Below, piece after piece: positions 6,107 to 14,107 of a DNA stretch of 64,000 bases (its first letter is position 1; every line of letters starts with the position of its first letter). The stretch comes from Methanomassiliicoccaceae archaeon UBA71. GTDB lineage: Archaea; Thermoplasmatota; Thermoplasmata; Methanomassiliicoccales; Methanomethylophilaceae. Position numbers and translations under genes: made by a program. Location of the stretch: contig DARO01000014.1 in assembly GCA_002504405.1 (NCBI GenBank), forward strand, positions 62,001-126,000, in the 5' to 3' direction. Under the pieces are notes generated by a model that was not told the DNA's origin, did not search any database, and saw only the letters and a list, made by a program, of their open reading frames with translations.

Positions 6107-8614
6107 ATGGGCACTCAGGATGAGTATCTGCACAACTTCACGGTCCTGCTGACCGAGAAGGGGATAGTCCCGTTGACGGACCCCATGCAGATCGCAGTCT
6201 ACAACGAGCTGTGCAGCGGGAGCAAGAGGCCCAGCGACATCTCCGCCGCCCTGGGGATACCTTCCTCATCGCTCCATTTCGTATTGGATAAGATGTCGGA
6301 TGCCGGGATCATCGTAAGATCCAAGCCCGACCCGGAGAAGAAGTCGGTCTTCTACTCCAACCTCGCCCTGAAGATCGCCGGATCGACCGCCCCTGCGGAA
6401 GACGCCGAGCAAATATGCGAGGAGACTTTCAGAGACCCCGCCAGATACTACAGCGGAATGTCCGCTGTGGCGAATATGCTGGACAGCTACACTGCCGAGA
6501 TCGGCCTCAGCCTGGACCAGCTCCGCGGGATGTACGCCAGCGACCTGGCGGATTCAATGAGGTACGACATCGGCACCGGATCCCTCGAGGACATGATCCT
6601 CGAGATCAAGAAGAGGTTCGCCGAGTCCACCGGATTCAAGTTCAGCGTGTTCTCCCTGACGCCGCTCACGCTGGTGTTCGAGGGGGACAGGGTAATGTCC
6701 GGTAAGATGGACATGCTCACGAAGTTCGTCCGCAAGGCGATCGTCAACGCCACCGGGACGAACTACGAGATAGCCTCCGTGGAGGATTTCAGCAACCCGG
6801 ACACGGCAAGGTTCAAGGTTGTCTACCAGAGGGCCGAGCCCAAGTACGAGCCCTACATCAACATGTCCCTGCCGCAGTCGCAGGAGGTGTCCAGATTCAT
6901 GATGATGGAGCTGGACGGCATCGCGGGCATAGTCACCAGCCCGGTGCAGATAGACATAGTGGACGCGGTCTACGAGAGGCCGCTGTGCGTAACCGACATC
7001 GTGAACAAGGTCGAAGCGCCCAGGTCCACTGTGACGTCCAACATCCTCAGGATGGTCGAGGACGGGGTGCTCTCCGTCTTCTACTCCGAGTCGGGAAGCG
7101 CGTACTACGGGCTGTCCTGCTCCATCCTGATGAAGAAGTCCCGCGGGCTCAACCGCGACCAGGACGAGACGCGCGCCATACTGTCGTCAGTGAAATCGAA
7201 ACCAGGGGCGTTCATGGAGGGGTTCCTCCTGTACACCCTGTCGTCCCTCAAGGGGATGGGGTTCGACACCGACTACATGATGGTCGTCCTCGGCGCCAAG
7301 TACATGAGGGTTGCCGGTCACGACGACCCGCGCAGCTTCGACGTCTTCTTCGGCAAGATGTCAGGAATCGCCCAGGCGATAGGGCTGTCGCTCAACGTGG
7401 TGTCCGTGTACCCCCTGACCATCGGGATCGTGAGCAACGACCCCGAGTCGGAGATGTCCCCTGCCATGACGTTCGTCAAGGGCATGGCCCACCAGGGCCT
7501 CGAGATGGCAAGCAACGGGATATTCGTCAGGGTGTCCGACGACAACCCCGCGGACAGGAAGGTGGCGTTCAAGGAGATCTATCCTGCCCTCAGCATGACC
7601 CCCCTCCAGGGGACGGTCGTCGAAGGGCTCGCCGAAGAGGCCCCTGTCAAGAAAAAGAGGACCTCCTCTGTCAAGACTGCCCTGCTCAACCGCAGCGCCA
7701 ACGTCAGGGACAGGCCTGTGAGGACCGTCAGGTACATCACCGGTGTGGCCCTGATGATGATGCTCGCCGCCGTTATCGTCTTCGGACTCGCGGGCGGCGA
7801 CGGCAACAACTCCAGCGCCGACCACTACTCCGTGGACCTGGCCGACGGATGCGACGGGGTGATGTTCTACGATGACGACGGCAACGAGATGTCGATGCCC
7901 CTCACCGTCAGCACCTCGGAGACCGTGGAGTTCACGGTCGAATACCTGGGCGGTACACAGAACCTCGGCGTCGTGAAGAACGGCGTCGCGTATCCGATAG
8001 ACGACTACCTACAACAGGACGCGAACGGGAACTACATGATCGCCGCGTCCGAAAACCTCACCTTCATACCCATCTTCGAGATGTCCATGCCTTCCGACGA
8101 CGGGCTGAGCATCTCCCTGTACTGCTTCGACTCGGTGGTTTCCGAGTCGTACGCGTACTCCTTCGGCGGATACATCCCCGCCGATGCCTACGCCGAGAAG
8201 GCGGGAGGCATGTGGGTGACCTCGTGGTGCGCGGTCATGGTCACCGCGGACGACGGGCTGTACGTGCGTACGGTGGACAGCAGCGCAGACATATTCTACT
8301 TCGACAGCATCGTGTGCGTGCCCGACGAGGCGTCCGGCATGAAGTCGGGGAAGATCCCGTCCGATTTCATCACCATCACGCTCCTCGGAGACTTTGAGGC
8401 GGACGGATGGTTCGTCACCGGCGAGCTCAAGGTGTCCCCGCAGAGCGTGGTTTCCCTGAAGTTCGTCAGCACCGACGGCCCCGTCAGCATCAGCCTCGTG
8501 TCCCTCGGCGGCATAGAGACCGTTCTGGACCTGTCCAGCATGGACCGTACCGTCACGTTCAGGGTCGGGTCCGACGACGTAGTGTTGAAGTACCTCCATG
8601 TCGGGATAATCTGA
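6107..8614 (+). CDS. Membrane-anchored regulator with two winged-helix domains and an extracytoplasmic domain
   Basis: 835 residues. Residues ~20-75 form an ArsR-like winged helix (PSDISAALGIPSSSLHFVLDKM..AGIIV) followed by an alpha/beta region of about 180 residues. The plan repeats at ~278-520: a second winged helix (CVTDIVNKVEAPRSTVTSNILRM..DGVLSV) and a related alpha/beta region. After a basic linker (KKKR) comes one membrane helix (about 543-563, TGVALMMMLAAVIVFGLAGG), then ~270 residues of beta-rich sequence outside the cell. It reads as a one-component receptor whose DNA-binding part stays tethered to the membrane. The zinc-ribbon gene follows after eight bases. Ligand and targets unknown. 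Confidence 0.8.
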   Translation: MGTQDEYLHNFTVLLTEKGIVPLTDPMQIAVYNELCSGSKRPSDISAALGIPSSSLHFVLDKMSDAGIIVRSKPDPEKKSVFYSNLALKIAGSTAPAEDAEQICEETFRDPARYYSGMSAVANMLDSYTAEIGLSLDQLRGMYASDLADSMRYDIGTGSLEDMILEIKKRFAESTGFKFSVFSLTPLTLVFEGDRVMSGKMDMLTKFVRKAIVNATGTNYEIASVEDFSNPDTARFKVVYQRAEPKYEPYINMSLPQSQEVSRFMMMELDGIAGIVTSPVQIDIVDAVYERPLCVTDIVNKVEAPRSTVTSNILRMVEDGVLSVFYSESGSAYYGLSCSILMKKSRGLNRDQDETRAILSSVKSKPGAFMEGFLLYTLSSLKGMGFDTDYMMVVLGAKYMRVAGHDDPRSFDVFFGKMSGIAQAIGLSLNVVSVYPLTIGIVSNDPESEMSPAMTFVKGMAHQGLEMASNGIFVRVSDDNPADRKVAFKEIYPALSMTPLQGTVVEGLAEEAPVKKKRTSSVKTALLNRSANVRDRPVRTVRYITGVALMMMLAAVIVFGLAGGDGNNSSADHYSVDLADGCDGVMFYDDDGNEMSMPLTVSTSETVEFTVEYLGGTQNLGVVKNGVAYPIDDYLQQDANGNYMIAASENLTFIPIFEMSMPSDDGLSISLYCFDSVVSESYAYSFGGYIPADAYAEKAGGMWVTSWCAVMVTADDGLYVRTVDSSADIFYFDSIVCVPDEASGMKSGKIPSDFITITLLGDFEADGWFVTGELKVSPQSVVSLKFVSTDGPVSISLVSLGGIETVLDLSSMDRTVTFRVGSDDVVLKYLHVGII

Positions 8615-8621
8615 CGATACC

Positions 8622-9845
8622 ATGAGATGCCCCAACTGCGGCACCGATGTCGGAGACGGGGTGCTCTTCTGCCCCCATTGCGGACAGAACATCTCCATGA
8701 AGCACAAGAGGAAGCTCCGCTTCATCCTCATGGACGTCCAGGACGACAGGCGCTTCAGGCACCTCGCTTCCGCCGCGGTCATAACCGTGGTCATAATAGC
8801 GGTCCTGTCCGTCCTCTTCGCAGAATGGGACTTCGGTGGCGACGGGGACGAAAAGGACAACCCGTCCGGCCCCAGCGAGTATGCGATCATCCTGGGGGAT
8901 GGCGTGTACATCGACCTATACGACGACTTCAGGACCGGGGAGATGTCGGCAGTGGTAGACGTGTCCGGCGGGATCCGCATAAGCCTGAACGCCGATGCCG
9001 GCGCCGGGTCGACCAGCTACCTGTGGGTTCTGAGGAACGACTCCGAGGACGTGTTCATGTTTAGGACCAAGGAAACCCCCGAGATACTCTGGACGACCCC
9101 GTCCGCAGGGATCTACTCCGTGACCGTCAAATGCACCGGCGAGGACGGGGAGCAGACCGTGTACCAGGGCGGCATCTTCTACCACGACGACCTGCACCGC
9201 TCGTACTCCTTCGAGTATTCCGGGAAGGTGTACAGCGTGGATTTGACCGTACCCATAGACGAATACATGGCGGCGATCAACGAAGGGCTGGACCGCACCG
9301 TCGACTCCCCGGAGGAGGCGGCCTCGTTCATCAGGACCAACGGGGTGGTGGCAGACCTGGAGGCGGTACTGAGGGCATCGTTCCTCAGCGCCAACCCCGG
9401 GACCTCGACCACGGGGCCTGAGTACGCCTCGATGATACTGGCGTTCGTCCAATCATGCCTCTCCGAGGCGAGCGACACGGCGGTGCACAAGGTGTCCGAG
9501 TACTGGGCGCTCCCGGTCGAGACACTGTTCACCGGATGCGGCGACGATAGCGACCTCTCGGTGGTGGCCGCGTCACTGCTGTGCGCGGCAGGTTACAGCG
9601 CAGGAATAGCCCTCATCCCCGAGCACACGGTCGCAGCGCTTTACCTCGACCGCTACACCTGCTCCGACGTCCCCTCCGGGTACGAGCTGATCAGGGTCCC
9701 GCTGGACGGCAGGTACTACTACCTCTGCGAGTGTACCGAGGCCGTGCCGATCGGATGCTTGGGCGATGGGTACGGGTACCTCAACGGCAACTTCTACTAC
9801 TACGGGGAGCAGGTGTCCGGCGACTTCGGGATCGCCCTTCCCTAA
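8622..9845 (+). CDS. Zinc-ribbon membrane protein with transglutaminase-like C-terminal region
   Basis: 407 residues. It starts with a zinc ribbon (CPNCG at 3-7, CPHCG at 24-28), then a basic stretch and one membrane helix (about 46-69). The outer part holds a region related to the C-terminus of the protein encoded at 11615-13510: both share the pattern AGY......HT/HA and YY.CE.T. The probable Cys lies near residue 306 (CGDDS) and His in PEHT, but three extra residues separate the Cys helix start from its relative, so activity is uncertain. It probably forms one transcript with the upstream membrane regulator. TAA stop. Function unknown. Confidence 0.65.
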   Translation: MRCPNCGTDVGDGVLFCPHCGQNISMKHKRKLRFILMDVQDDRRFRHLASAAVITVVIIAVLSVLFAEWDFGGDGDEKDNPSGPSEYAIILGDGVYIDLYDDFRTGEMSAVVDVSGGIRISLNADAGAGSTSYLWVLRNDSEDVFMFRTKETPEILWTTPSAGIYSVTVKCTGEDGEQTVYQGGIFYHDDLHRSYSFEYSGKVYSVDLTVPIDEYMAAINEGLDRTVDSPEEAASFIRTNGVVADLEAVLRASFLSANPGTSTTGPEYASMILAFVQSCLSEASDTAVHKVSEYWALPVETLFTGCGDDSDLSVVAASLLCAAGYSAGIALIPEHTVAALYLDRYTCSDVPSGYELIRVPLDGRYYYLCECTEAVPIGCLGDGYGYLNGNFYYYGEQVSGDFGIALP

Positions 9846-9847
9846 CG

Positions 9848-9855
9848 TTATATAC
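9848..9855 (+). promoter_or_regulatory. TATA box of pth2
   Basis: TTATATAC is centred about 26 bases before ATG 9877. It supports start 9877, leaderless, over the in-frame ATG at 9766 inside the previous gene. Confidence 0.65.
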
Positions 9856-9876
9856 GGAATCCAGGATGGCCTGGGC

Positions 9877-10263
9877 ATGGGCTTCGGATTCAAGGTCACC
9901 AGGAGCGATGAGGAATACAAGGTCGTGGTCCTCGTCAGGACGGACCTGGACATGGGCAAGGGGAAGATGGCGGCACAGGTCGGCCACGCGTCGGTCGAGC
10001 TGGCGCTCCGTGCCCAGAAGATGGACCGCAAGAGCTTCGACTCGTGGATGTCCGGAGGGCAGAAGAAGGTCGTCCTGAAGGTCTCCGGAAAGGACGAGAT
10101 GCTGTCTGTCATGAACGAAGCCAGGAGCAACGGCCTCTACACCGTCATCATCACAGACGCCGGACGCACCCAGGTGGAGCCCGGCAGCATGACCTGCGTC
10201 GGGATAGGGCCTGCGCCCTGCTCGGACATCGACAAGGTCACGGGCCATCTGAAGATGTTATGA
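9877..10263 (+). CDS. pth2: Peptidyl-tRNA hydrolase Pth2
   Basis: 128 residues, the archaeal/eukaryotic type enzyme that releases peptides from prematurely dropped peptidyl-tRNA. Diagnostic motifs: VLVRTDLDMGKGKMAAQVGHA (residues ~15-35, Lys and Gln/His of the active site), the central WMSGGQKKVVLKV, and the C-terminal TVIITDAGRTQ.EPGS.T..GIGP. Length fits the family (about 115-130). The start is decided by the TATA spacing and by the family N-terminus; an upstream in-frame extension would be Ser/Thr-rich and overlaps the preceding gene. It converges on the carbonic anhydrase gene with a six-base overlap. Confidence 0.95.
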   Translation: MGFGFKVTRSDEEYKVVVLVRTDLDMGKGKMAAQVGHASVELALRAQKMDRKSFDSWMSGGQKKVVLKVSGKDEMLSVMNEARSNGLYTVIITDAGRTQVEPGSMTCVGIGPAPCSDIDKVTGHLKML

Positions 10264-10800
10264 TACCCTGATGAGCTCGCCCGTGGTGGAATCCATTACG
10301 AACCCGTGTATGCGCACGTCGTCCGGGATGAGCGGATGCCTCTTCAGAATGTCAACCGAATTTCTGACGGCGTCCTCCACGCTGTCGAACCCCGACAGCC
10401 ACTTGTCGAAATCCAGGTCGAAGTACCTGCACTGGTCTATGGCATCATCCGATATTCCGCGGGACCTCATGCGCTCGATCATCTCGGGCCCGCTGATGTG
10501 CTGAGCCCCGCAGTCCGTATGGCCTATGACCATGATGTCCTCGACCCCGAGCTCGTAGATGCCGACCAGCAGGCTCCTCACTGCCGTGCAGAATGGCCCT
10601 GAGATTACGCCGCCCGCGTTCTTGATCAGCTTGAAATCACCGTTGCCCATGCCCAGGGCCGCCGGCAAGAGCTCCACCAGCCTCGTGTCCATGCATGCGA
10701 CCACGGCCACCTTCTTGTCAGGGTACTTGGTGGTGAGATACCTCTCGTAGCCCTTCTCGGCGACGAAACGGCGGTTGTTCTCCAGGATCTCGTCTATCAA
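10258..10800 (-). CDS. Beta-class carbonic anhydrase
   Basis: 180 residues. Interconverts CO2 and bicarbonate. The zinc ligands and dyad are present: Cys36-x-Asp38-x-Arg40 (ACMDTR), then His94-x2-Cys97 in IGHTDCG. The small size and motif layout fit the Cab-type beta class of methanogens. The best start is TTG at 10800: the family N-terminus (IDEILENNRRF) begins there and the TTG overlaps the thiM stop as TTGA, so translation is probably coupled to thiM. No ATG lies suitably nearby. TAA stop. Why a carbonic anhydrase gene is coupled to thiM is not clear from the sequence. Confidence 0.92.
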   Translation of the reverse strand: MIDEILENNRRFVAEKGYERYLTTKYPDKKVAVVACMDTRLVELLPAALGMGNGDFKLIKNAGGVISGPFCTAVRSLLVGIYELGVEDIMVIGHTDCGAQHISGPEMIERMRSRGISDDAIDQCRYFDLDFDKWLSGFDSVEDAVRNSVDILKRHPLIPDDVRIHGFVMDSTTGELIRVS

Positions 10801-11585
10801 AGGACCTCCCACCTGGCGCGGGAATCCAAATCCTCGGGACTGAGGGAATCCATGCAGTCCAGGAGAGCGACCTTGAACGAGCCCGGGCCGGAGCATCTGC
10901 CCTCTGCCAGCTCCGCAGCGACGTTGAGGGCGGTGATCGCACCGCACACCGACTCCATGGAGGGACCGCAGGCGCCCACATAGCATCCGACAACCGAGCT
11001 CAGCATGCACCCGGTTCCCGACACCTTGCCCAGCAGATCGCTCCCGTTGGAAAGGCTGACCACGACGCGTCCGTCGGAGAAGTAGTCCACCGGGCCGGAG
11101 GCGGCGACGATGCACCCCCTGTTCTCCGCCAGAGACCTCACCGCCTCCGCTATGTCTTCGGATCCCCCGGAGTCCACGCCCCTGACCTCCCCTCCGAGGC
11201 CGGACAGGACGCCGATCTCCCCGGCGTTGCCCTTGATAACGGAGGGCGACATGCCCATCAGCATCGTGGACACCTCTGTGCGATAGGGCGTGGCCCCGGC
11301 GCCCACCGGGTCCAGCACCATGGGTATCCCCCTGGCCGATGCCTCGGAGGCCGCCATCTCCATCGATGCGACGGTCCTCGAGTTGAGTGTGCCTATGTTG
11401 AGCACTGTCGACGAGGCCAGGGCGACCATGTCCACGACGTCCTCCCCGTCCGTCATGACCGGGGATCCCCCGGCGCAGATGCACATGTTCGCGCAGTCAT
11501 TCACTGTGACGTAGTTGGTGATGTGATGAACCAGGGGGCGGAAGGAGCGCACCTCTTGCAGGAGCCTGGATGGTCTGAAGTCCAT
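10797..11585 (-). CDS. thiM: Hydroxyethylthiazole kinase ThiM
   Basis: 262 residues. Phosphorylates 4-methyl-5-(2-hydroxyethyl)thiazole for thiamine salvage. Motifs include HHITNYVTVNDCAN (residues ~20-33), LDPVGAGATPYR, IKGNAGEI and the catalytic VSGTGCMLSSVVG. Start ATG 11585 (MDFRPSRLLQ) fits family length; an upstream ATG at 11606 would add seven residues. It is translationally linked to the downstream carbonic anhydrase (TTGA overlap). Together with the de novo operon at 2-6 kb the cell can both make and salvage the thiazole half. Confidence 0.93.
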   Translation of the reverse strand: MDFRPSRLLQEVRSFRPLVHHITNYVTVNDCANMCICAGGSPVMTDGEDVVDMVALASSTVLNIGTLNSRTVASMEMAASEASARGIPMVLDPVGAGATPYRTEVSTMLMGMSPSVIKGNAGEIGVLSGLGGEVRGVDSGGSEDIAEAVRSLAENRGCIVAASGPVDYFSDGRVVVSLSNGSDLLGKVSGTGCMLSSVVGCYVGACGPSMESVCGAITALNVAAELAEGRCSGPGSFKVALLDCMDSLSPEDLDSRARWEVL

Positions 11586-11614
11586 GGAGGCCCCTAAAGC
11601 GCCCATCGTTGAAA

Positions 11615-13510
11615 TTAGTAATCTCCGAACTCCACATGGCAGAAGTACAGTGCGTTGTAAGGGCGGTACCCCGGTGCGGTCCAGCCGATGTCCCTCTCGG
11701 AGGTGGTCTCGCACATGTAGTAGCTCTCCCCGTCGATCACAACCTTGTATCCCGATGCGTCCACCTCCACCGCCGACATGGCATGGTCCTGGAAGAGGAT
11801 GAACGCCACATCGTACCCGGCTATCCCCATCAGCGTCCCGTACAGTATCGACGAGTCCTCGCAGTCTCCCCCGTAGTCCCACAGCGTCTCCAGGGGGTAC
11901 TTCCAGAACTCGTTGGAACCTGTCGTGGATGTATCCGTCTTGTAGGGTATCGTCTGCACGAAAGACAGGACGAACTGAGCGAACTCTGTCCTCCCCATAC
12001 CCTCCCCCATGGCCATCAGATCTTCCACTATGCTCACGAGGTAGGGGTCGCCGGCCGTGTGGTAGTGGGAGATGTACTCCGTGGTCTCGATCGTGCCCCT
12101 GAAATCCCCGTAGGGGCTCGAATAGCCGTACCGGCAGACATCGCTGTAAAGGAGATCCACGTCGATCGTGTATGTCTTGCCGGCGTAAGTCCAGACATGA
12201 TGGAATGTCCCCCTGTCCTCCACGAAGAACTCCACCGTCTCGGACAGGTTCCCCTCCAGCGAGACCGTCATCCTGTACAGTCCCGGCACCAGGGACCCGG
12301 CGGCCACCGGATTACCGTCAGCGTCCTCTATGGAAACGGGCCCTCCTGCCCCGAAGAACAATTCCGGATCCGTCCCTGGTTCGATGACCGTGTATCCGGC
12401 CGATGAGGCCGCCCTGTAGGACCTGTACGGGTCGGCACGGCTCACGGTTATGGTGCGGTCCTCCGTGACAAGGACCCCGTCGACATACCATCCGGAGAAG
12501 CCTTCCCCGGTCGCCGTCATCGTGAAGCTGTCGCCTATGCGGACCTCCCCGGGGTAGTCCACCGACAGCCCGTAGGCGAAGCTCACCGTCGGGTAGAACG
12601 TCTGCTCCGGTTCGAAGGCGTACTCGTCCACGAGGTCGTAGACTATCCTGGTGGTGCCGGACGCGAGTTCGATGCGCTCCTGTATGTACAGGTCGCGCAG
12701 CCAGTATGTCGTCCCCTCCCCGTCGGTCCAGACCGTGCACACCACCCCGTCGAGGACGTCCAGGGAGACGTACTCCAGGCTCGACCCAGCGGCCTCCCAT
12801 GAACCCTTCTCGGTGGTGTCCGTGAACGAGCCCCCAGGCCAAGCATACGTGATGTTGTTGATCGATACGCAGTAGTAGACCCCGTTGGAGAACGCCGTGT
12901 ACTCATAGCTCCAGGTTCCGTCCATGGTATGGCGGATGGTGCCGTTGTAGTACACGCCGTGCACCTCCCACGTGAATCCTGTGCCGACCAGGTCGTCAGC
13001 GACCCATTTGGCGAAAAGGGTGATGTCCCCGCATTCATCCGCCTCGATGACGACGAGGGGCTGCGTGAAGCCCTCGTCCCTGAACCAGCCGCAGAATATG
13101 TACCCGTCCCGGTTCGGCACAGGTACATCGGACCCTTCGCCCTCGGTGTAGGATGCCGGGGGCTGCACCCCTGCGGCGAAAGACCCTCCGTTGAGGCTGT
13201 AGTCGATGGCGTAGACGACCCCCTCCCTCCAGGAGGCATGGAGGACGACATCGCCCGAGAGCCCCGCCACGGTCTCCAGGACCTCCTCCGGATCGCTCAG
13301 GTACCATCCCGTGAAAACGTATCCCGGCATGGTAGGCACAGGGAGCGCGAAGTCGTCGCCTTCCCTGTAGGAGACGGGATAGCTGTCCGGCATCTCCCCT
13401 CCCGCCGCATCGTACTCTATGCTCCACTCCTCATCGTACAGCAGGAAGGCTGCCGAGGACAATGCGACGATGGCGGCCACGATCGCGACCGGGATTGCCC
13501 ACCCTTTCAT
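11615..13510 (-). CDS. Surface protein with InlB/Listeria-Bacteroides repeats and transglutaminase-like domain
   Basis: 631 residues. An N-terminal signal anchor (residues ~4-24) is followed by two InlB B-type (Flg_new) repeats at about 29-75 and 98-165, each with the pattern .Y...GG....P..Y.EG....P.P...GY.F.GW. The middle is beta-rich. The C-terminus contains a transglutaminase core: GGDCEDSS with Cys550, HAMSAV with His576 and an acidic residue in YMCETT. This is the most complete triad among the three such proteins in the window. Likely anchored outside the cell and involved in adhesion or envelope cross-linking (inference). A TATA box at 13533-13540 sits 26 bases before the ATG. TAA stop. 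Confidence 0.8.
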   Translation of the reverse strand: MKGWAIPVAIVAAIVALSSAAFLLYDEEWSIEYDAAGGEMPDSYPVSYREGDDFALPVPTMPGYVFTGWYLSDPEEVLETVAGLSGDVVLHASWREGVVYAIDYSLNGGSFAAGVQPPASYTEGEGSDVPVPNRDGYIFCGWFRDEGFTQPLVVIEADECGDITLFAKWVADDLVGTGFTWEVHGVYYNGTIRHTMDGTWSYEYTAFSNGVYYCVSINNITYAWPGGSFTDTTEKGSWEAAGSSLEYVSLDVLDGVVCTVWTDGEGTTYWLRDLYIQERIELASGTTRIVYDLVDEYAFEPEQTFYPTVSFAYGLSVDYPGEVRIGDSFTMTATGEGFSGWYVDGVLVTEDRTITVSRADPYRSYRAASSAGYTVIEPGTDPELFFGAGGPVSIEDADGNPVAAGSLVPGLYRMTVSLEGNLSETVEFFVEDRGTFHHVWTYAGKTYTIDVDLLYSDVCRYGYSSPYGDFRGTIETTEYISHYHTAGDPYLVSIVEDLMAMGEGMGRTEFAQFVLSFVQTIPYKTDTSTTGSNEFWKYPLETLWDYGGDCEDSSILYGTLMGIAGYDVAFILFQDHAMSAVEVDASGYKVVIDGESYYMCETTSERDIGWTAPGYRPYNALYFCHVEFGDY

Positions 13511-13532
13511 GCCACATGTAATCGCGGACGGC

Positions 13533-13540
13533 TTTTAATT
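13533..13540 (-). promoter_or_regulatory. TATA box of the InlB-repeat protein gene
   Basis: Minus-strand AATTAAAA is centred 26 bases upstream of the ATG at 13510, giving a leaderless start. It lies in an AT-rich divergent region shared with the plus-strand gene at 13616. Confidence 0.6.
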
Positions 13541-13615
13541 GATTGTTAAACTTAGATTAATCCTGCCGTGATTCCTCGGATAGTATTATTAACAGCGTTA
13601 TACCTGCTTCCGGCC

Positions 13616-14023
13616 ATGGCAATGATCGACATCGAGTACAGGCACACCTCCCAGGACCCGGACGACCCCACGATCCGCAGGAGGACCTGCGCCGTTATGA
13701 ACGCCTACATCAAGGACCTCGTCTTCGAGATGCAGATGGCGGACGTCTCCTGCAGCTACAAGGAGACCTTGATGGACTCCGGCAAGAGCGAGGTCTACAT
13801 CAACGGCAGGACCATACCCCAGATCATCGAGGGACTGGAGATCAAGATGCTCGACGCCGACGAGGCCTGTGACGCGGGGAAGGGGTCCCTGGTGAAGTTC
13901 GGCAGGCCGACGCTCGACTGGAAGAGGGAGTACGTCGAGGACGTCCCCGACACCATCATGAAGAACGCCATCGCGAAGGTTTTCGCCGACATGAACAGGA
14001 ACCGCATTGAGGTAATCGACTGA
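13616..14023 (+). CDS. Small conserved protein, possibly thioredoxin-like (DUF2703-like)
   Basis: 135 residues. I do not recognise it with certainty. The layout (IDIEYRH start, Cys22-23 region RRTCAVMN, long helix, VSCSYKET, then EVYINGRTIPQIIEG) resembles DUF2703 proteins with a thioredoxin-like fold that carry an xxINGxPI strand; the usual CxxC is not present. The start at 13616 (MAMIDIEYR) is chosen because an AT-rich TATA element at 13584-13592 is about 27 bases upstream and an earlier in-frame ATG at 13568 would add a spurious hydrophobic leader. Soluble, slightly acidic, single-gene transcript. Confidence 0.55.
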   Translation: MAMIDIEYRHTSQDPDDPTIRRRTCAVMNAYIKDLVFEMQMADVSCSYKETLMDSGKSEVYINGRTIPQIIEGLEIKMLDADEACDAGKGSLVKFGRPTLDWKREYVEDVPDTIMKNAIAKVFADMNRNRIEVID

Positions 14024-14043
14024 TCCCGCGGCCTCGCGCACGG

Positions 14044-14069
14044 CAGGAGGACGGCAGGACCGCCTCCTG
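14044..14069 (+). terminator. Hairpin after the 135-residue protein gene
   Basis: CAGGAGG (14044-14050) and CCTCCTG (14063-14069) form a 7-bp stem 20 bases after the stop, with CTTTT nearby. Possible terminator; the TATA box of tgtA follows directly. Confidence 0.4.
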
Positions 14070-14078
14070 TCGCATCCT

Positions 14079-14086
14079 TTTATAAT
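14079..14086 (+). promoter_or_regulatory. TATA box of tgtA
   Basis: TTTATAAT is centred 26 bases before ATG 14108, in a 20-base AT-rich pocket. Leaderless transcript expected. Confidence 0.65.
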
Positions 14087-14107
14087 ACCGACTGAATCCC
14101 AGTCGCA

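Noticed and set aside
8622..9845. Clear loss of the transglutaminase Cys in the zinc-ribbon protein
   Set aside because: A Cys (in CGDDS) can be aligned if three residues are inserted, so loss of activity cannot be claimed for this one.
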